Of a stretch of 64,000 bases of DNA, positions 60,872 through 64,000 are shown piece by piece (position 1 is the stretch's first letter; every line of letters starts with the position of its first letter). Source of the stretch: Amnibacterium setariae (lineage in GTDB: Bacteria > Actinomycetota > Actinomycetes > Actinomycetales > Microbacteriaceae). Where the stretch lies: contig NZ_QXTG01000002.1 in the NCBI RefSeq assembly GCF_003581425.1, positions 124,001 through 188,000 of the forward strand, given 5' to 3'. Under the pieces are notes generated by a model. It ran no database searches. It saw only the letters and a program-made list of their open reading frames with translations, and was not told the origin of the DNA. Position numbers and translations under genes: made by a program.

Positions 60872-62358
60872 CCGCCGACCTCCCACGCCTCACCTCCTGG
60901 CACGCGCCCGAGTGGCGCGGGCTGAAGGTCGGGGTCCTCGGCGCCGCGGTCGTCGGCTTCGCGGCCGCCGACACGCTCGTGGAGCTCGGCTGCGAGGTGC
61001 TCGTCGTCGCCGACAGGGCGACGGAGGAGCGCACGACGCTGCTCGACGTGATCGGGGCGACCCTGCGGCTCGGCGACGCGGCCGCGCAGCGGGAGGCCCT
61101 CGTCGCCTTCGAGCCCGACCTGGTCGTGGTCAGCCCCGGCTTCCACCCCGACGTGCCCGCGCTGACCTGGGCCGCGGAGGCGGGCGTGCCGGTCCTCGGC
61201 GACGTCGAGCTCGCCTGGCGGCTGCGCGACAAGACCGGCGAGCCCGCCGAGTGGATCACCATCACGGGCACGAACGGCAAGACGACGACGACCCAGCTGA
61301 CGACGGCGATGCTCGTGCAGGACGGCCGCCGCGCCCGCGCCTGCGGCAACATCGGCAGCCCCGTGCTCGACGCGATCCGCGAGCCCGACGGCTGGGACGT
61401 CCTCGTCGTCGAGCTCTCGAGCTACCAGCTGCACTGGATGGAGCAGGTGTCGCCCGCGGCGAGCGTCGTGCTGAACATCGCCGACGACCACCTCGACTGG
61501 CACGGCTCGGCCGAGGCGTACCGCGCCGCGAAGGGCCGCGTCTACGAGCGGACCCGGCTCGCCTGCGTCTACAACGTCGAGGACCCGGTGACGGAGCAGC
61601 TCGTCCGCGACGCCGACGTCGTCGAGGGCTGCCGCGCGATCGGCTTCACGCGGGGCGTGCCGCGCGTCTCCGAGGTCGGGATCGTCGAGGACGTGCTCGT
61701 CGACCGCGCCTTCCTCGAGCAGCGTCGCAGCAGCGCGCTCGAGCTCACGACGCTCACCGCGCTCGACGAGGCGGGGCTGTCCGCGCCGCACGTCGTCGCC
61801 GACGTGCTCGCCGCCGCCGCGCTCGCCCGCGCGCTCGACGTCGATCCGCGGTCCATCCGCGACGCGCTCGCCGCGTTCCGCCTCGACGCGCACCGGATCG
61901 AGCCGGTCGCGGAGGCGGACGGCGTCCGCTGGGTCGACGACTCGAAGGCCACGAACCCGCACGCGGCGGCGGCCTCGCTCGGCGCGTTCGAGCGGGTCGT
62001 GTGGATCGCCGGCGGGCTGACGAAGGGCGTCGACGTGGCGCCGCTCGTCGAGGCCGCCGCAGGGCGCCTCGGCGGCGTCGTGGTCATCGGCCGCGACCCC
62101 TCCGCCTTCGAGGAGGCGCTCGGCCGACACGCGCCGGGCGTCCCCGTCGCGGTGGTGCCGGACGTGGACACTGACCGGGTGATGCCCCTCGCGGTCGAGG
62201 CGGCGCGATCGCTCGCCGCACCCGGCGACGTCGTGCTGCTCGCCCCCGCGGCGGCGTCGATGGACCAGTTCACCGACTACGCGGACCGGGGCCACCGGTT
62301 CGCCGCCGCGGTCCGGGAGGCGCTCGACGGCTCGGGGGACGCAGCAGGGACGGAGTGA
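60868..62358 (+). CDS. murD: UDP-N-acetylmuramoylalanine-D-glutamate ligase
   Basis: A 496-residue Mur ligase adding D-Glu. It has an N-terminal Rossmann-like domain ([23 protein letters not shown]), the ATP motif [14 protein letters not shown] (about 131-144), [12 protein letters not shown], and [14 protein letters not shown] typical of MurD. The C-terminal ligase domain has [15 protein letters not shown]. The GTG overlaps the mraY stop and the stop overlaps the ftsW GTG. Confidence 0.94.
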   Translation: MTADLPRLTSWHAPEWRGLKVGVLGAAVVGFAAADTLVELGCEVLVVADRATEERTTLLDVIGATLRLGDAAAQREALVAFEPDLVVVSPGFHPDVPALTWAAEAGVPVLGDVELAWRLRDKTGEPAEWITITGTNGKTTTTQLTTAMLVQDGRRARACGNIGSPVLDAIREPDGWDVLVVELSSYQLHWMEQVSPAASVVLNIADDHLDWHGSAEAYRAAKGRVYERTRLACVYNVEDPVTEQLVRDADVVEGCRAIGFTRGVPRVSEVGIVEDVLVDRAFLEQRRSSALELTTLTALDEAGLSAPHVVADVLAAAALARALDVDPRSIRDALAAFRLDAHRIEPVAEADGVRWVDDSKATNPHAAAASLGAFERVVWIAGGLTKGVDVAPLVEAAAGRLGGVVVIGRDPSAFEEALGRHAPGVPVAVVPDVDTDRVMPLAVEAARSLAAPGDVVLLAPAAASMDQFTDYADRGHRFAAAVREALDGSGDAAGTE

Positions 62359-63626
62359 GGCCGATGGACGGCGCCCCACCGACGACGCGGCTCGGCAACC
62401 CGGTCGTCCGCCTGCCGCTCCCGGCTCGGCCGGTCGTGCAGCGCATCGCGCTGCCGTCGCTCGAGGCGGTCGGCGGCCCGGACGCCCTCGCCCTCGGCGC
62501 GCTCACGCTGTTCCTCACCGGCTTCGGCCTGCTGATGGTGCTGTCGTCCTCGAGCGTGGAGGCCGGCGTCGCCGGGAACCCCTACGGCGACTTCGCGACG
62601 CAGGGCGTCGCCGCGTTCGTCGGGATCGGCGCGATGCTCGCGATCGCGACCCGCCTCCGCACGGCGCTGCTCGCCCGCGTCGCGCCGGTCGCGTTCCTCG
62701 GCGCGGTGCTGCTGCAGCTGCTGACCGCGCTCACGCCGCTCGGCACGAACATCGGCGGCAACCAGAACTGGATCCGGATCGCCGGGGTCAGCGTGCAGCC
62801 TTCCGAGTTCGTGAAGCTCGCGCTCGTGCTGGTGCTCGCCTCCTTCTTCTCCCGCCGCCCCGGCGAGCGGCTCGGCGTGAAGGGCGTGCTGCCGCCGACG
62901 GCCTTCACCGCGGTCGCGATCGGGGCGGTGTACCTCGGCCACGACCTCGGGACCTGCCTGATCCTCGCGCTGATCGGCTTCGGCGGCTTCCTGCTCGCGA
63001 ACGTCCGGGTCCCGGTGCTGCTCGTGCTCGGGCTCGGCGCGGGCGTGCTGCTCTGGGTCTTCTCGCAGGCGAACGGGTCGCGCACCGACCGCCTCGCGGC
63101 GTGGAGCCAGGGGTGCACGGACCTGCTCGGCACCTGCTGGCAGACGACGCAGGCGCAGTGGGCGCTGGCGAACGGCGGCCTCACCGGCGTCGGCATCGGC
63201 AACTCGGTGTCGAAGTGGTTCTGGCTGCCCGAGGCCGACAACGACTTCATCGCCGCGGTGATCGGGGAGGAGACCGGGCTGGTCGGGCTCCTCGTGCTGC
63301 TCGGCTGCTTCGTCGCGATGGCGGTGGTGCTGCTGCGCATCGCGACCCGCACGCAGGACCGGTTCACCCGCGCCGCCGCCGGCATGACGCTCGCGTGGCT
63401 GGTCGGCCAGGCGTTCGCGAACATCGCGGTCGTCGTCGGCGTCGCGCCGGTCTTCGGCGTGCCGCTGCCCTTCGTCTCCGCGGGCGGCTCCTCGCTGATC
63501 GCGAACCTCGTGACCGTCGGCTGCATCATGGCGCTGGCCGACCGCCCGGTCGCCGTCGCGACCGCGGCCCCGATCGTGAGCGGCGACCACCCGTCGATGC
63601 GCGGCCGAGCGGCGGTCCTCCGATGA
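62355..63626 (+). CDS. ftsW: septal peptidoglycan glycosyltransferase FtsW (SEDS)
   Basis: A 423-residue polytopic SEDS protein polymerising glycan strands at the septum with FtsI. About ten helices are present; conserved segments are NWIRIAGVSVQPSEFVKLALVLVLA, AQWALANGGLTGVGIGNS, FIAAVIGEETGL and PFVSAGGSSLIANLVTVG. GTG at 62355 overlaps the murD stop (GTGA); ATG at 62364 is an alternative with GGAG upstream. The stop overlaps the murG ATG. Confidence 0.93.
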   Translation: MRPMDGAPPTTRLGNPVVRLPLPARPVVQRIALPSLEAVGGPDALALGALTLFLTGFGLLMVLSSSSVEAGVAGNPYGDFATQGVAAFVGIGAMLAIATRLRTALLARVAPVAFLGAVLLQLLTALTPLGTNIGGNQNWIRIAGVSVQPSEFVKLALVLVLASFFSRRPGERLGVKGVLPPTAFTAVAIGAVYLGHDLGTCLILALIGFGGFLLANVRVPVLLVLGLGAGVLLWVFSQANGSRTDRLAAWSQGCTDLLGTCWQTTQAQWALANGGLTGVGIGNSVSKWFWLPEADNDFIAAVIGEETGLVGLLVLLGCFVAMAVVLLRIATRTQDRFTRAAAGMTLAWLVGQAFANIAVVVGVAPVFGVPLPFVSAGGSSLIANLVTVGCIMALADRPVAVATAAPIVSGDHPSMRGRAAVLR

Positions 63627-64000
63627 CCCGCTGGCTGCTCGCCGGCGGCGGCACCGCCGGCCACGTGAACCCGCTCCTCGCCGTCGCCGACCGCCTGGTC
63701 GTCGAGGGCGACGAGGTCCTCGTCCTCGGCACCGAGGAGGGGCTCGAGTCGCGGCTCGTGCCCGAGCGCGGGTACGAGCTGCTCGTCATCCCGCGGGTCC
63801 CGTTCCCGCGGCGCCCGAACGGCGCCGCCCTCCGCTTCCCGCGCGCCGTCCTCGGCTCGATCGCGCTGACGGGCCGCTACCTCGCGGAGCGCGGGATCGA
63901 CGGCGTGATCGGCTTCGGGGGCTACGCGGCCGCGCCCGCCTACCTCGCCGCCCGTCGCCTCGGCCTCCCGTTCGCGATCCACGAGCAGAACGCGAAGCCC
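63623..64000 (+). CDS. murG: UDP-GlcNAc:lipid I GlcNAc transferase (3' truncated by window)
   Basis: The first 126 codons of MurG, which makes lipid II at the inner membrane face. The N-terminal glycine loop LLAGGGTAGHVNPLLAVADRL, EEGLESRLVPERGYEL, and GIDGVIGFGGYAAAPAYLAARRLGLPFAIHEQNAKP are diagnostic. The ATG overlaps the ftsW stop (ATGA). The gene runs off the end of the window; murC and ftsQ are expected next but are not visible. Confidence 0.95.
   Translation, partial: MTRWLLAGGGTAGHVNPLLAVADRLVVEGDEVLVLGTEEGLESRLVPERGYELLVIPRVPFPRRPNGAALRFPRAVLGSIALTGRYLAERGIDGVIGFGGYAAAPAYLAARRLGLPFAIHEQNAKP

Overview
The window is a 64-kb chromosomal segment of a very GC-rich actinobacterium. Base composition is above 70% GC by eye, and most genes have GTG or ATG starts. 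The right half carries the division and cell wall (dcw) cluster in actinobacterial order. Upstream of it is a block in the order known from mycobacteria around pknL: polyprenyl synthase, Rv2175c-like regulator, pknL-like kinase, class II DAHP synthase, PlsC acyltransferase. Together with a garA-merR-merR locus, a large PTS permease and many leaderless promoters, this best fits a member of the Micrococcales, probably Microbacteriaceae. The family assignment is inference. I saw no tRNA, rRNA, CRISPR array, transposase or phage gene.

Layout. 1-12.5 kb: truncated NDH-2-like dehydrogenase, VOC protein, S4 RNA-binding protein, S9 peptidase, a TetR-controlled dehydrogenase, an amide-forming pair (GCS2/ATP-grasp fusion plus AsnB-type amidotransferase), VIT1-type transporter, phosphatase and methyltransferase. 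12.7-19.7 kb: single genes (SDR, EamA exporter, iron-sulfur photolyase, quinone reductase, lipid kinase, GNAT, Lrp, rhodanese). 19.7-23.4 kb: three-gene operon of cysteine synthase, DszA-like flavin monooxygenase and a HAL-fold lyase lacking the MIO tripeptide. 23.5-28 kb: SAP-domain protein, a GntR-controlled hydroxyproline-type operon and an epimerase. 28-31 kb: DeoR regulator and fructose-type PTS EIIABC. 31-35.6 kb: NUDIX-NYN fusion, LRV-repeat protein, FHA (GarA-like) with two MerR regulators, and an orphan ParA. 35.7-46.4 kb: pyruvate carboxylase, an unusual ParA/MinD ATPase coupled to peptide deformylase, acyl-CoA ligase, ROK kinase, PlsC and AroG. 46.5-54.1 kb: PASTA kinase, LysM protein, Rv2175c-like regulator, a large secreted protein, polyprenyl synthase and a DUF3040 protein. 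54.3-64 kb: mraZ, rsmH, ftsL-like, ftsI, murF, mraY, murD, ftsW, murG. murE is absent from its usual place between ftsI and murF, where a 13-codon leader ORF sits instead.

Non-coding structure is the most distinctive part. A palindromic repeat (arms CCGTTYTGAAGGAG / CTCCTTCARAACGG) occurs four times, each time between convergent genes. A second short element (GAGGTGCGAGCG...) occurs twice in the same type of gap. About seventeen genes have a TANNNT-like -10 box only 6-8 nt before the start codon, predicting leaderless mRNAs. Three short upstream ORFs overlap the start codons of real genes. Operator-like palindromes lie at the TetR, GntR, DeoR and second MerR genes, and the three-repeat MraZ box lies before mraZ.

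The only gene-free stretch over 300 nt is 34426-34758. It holds a terminator, one palindromic repeat and a second hairpin.
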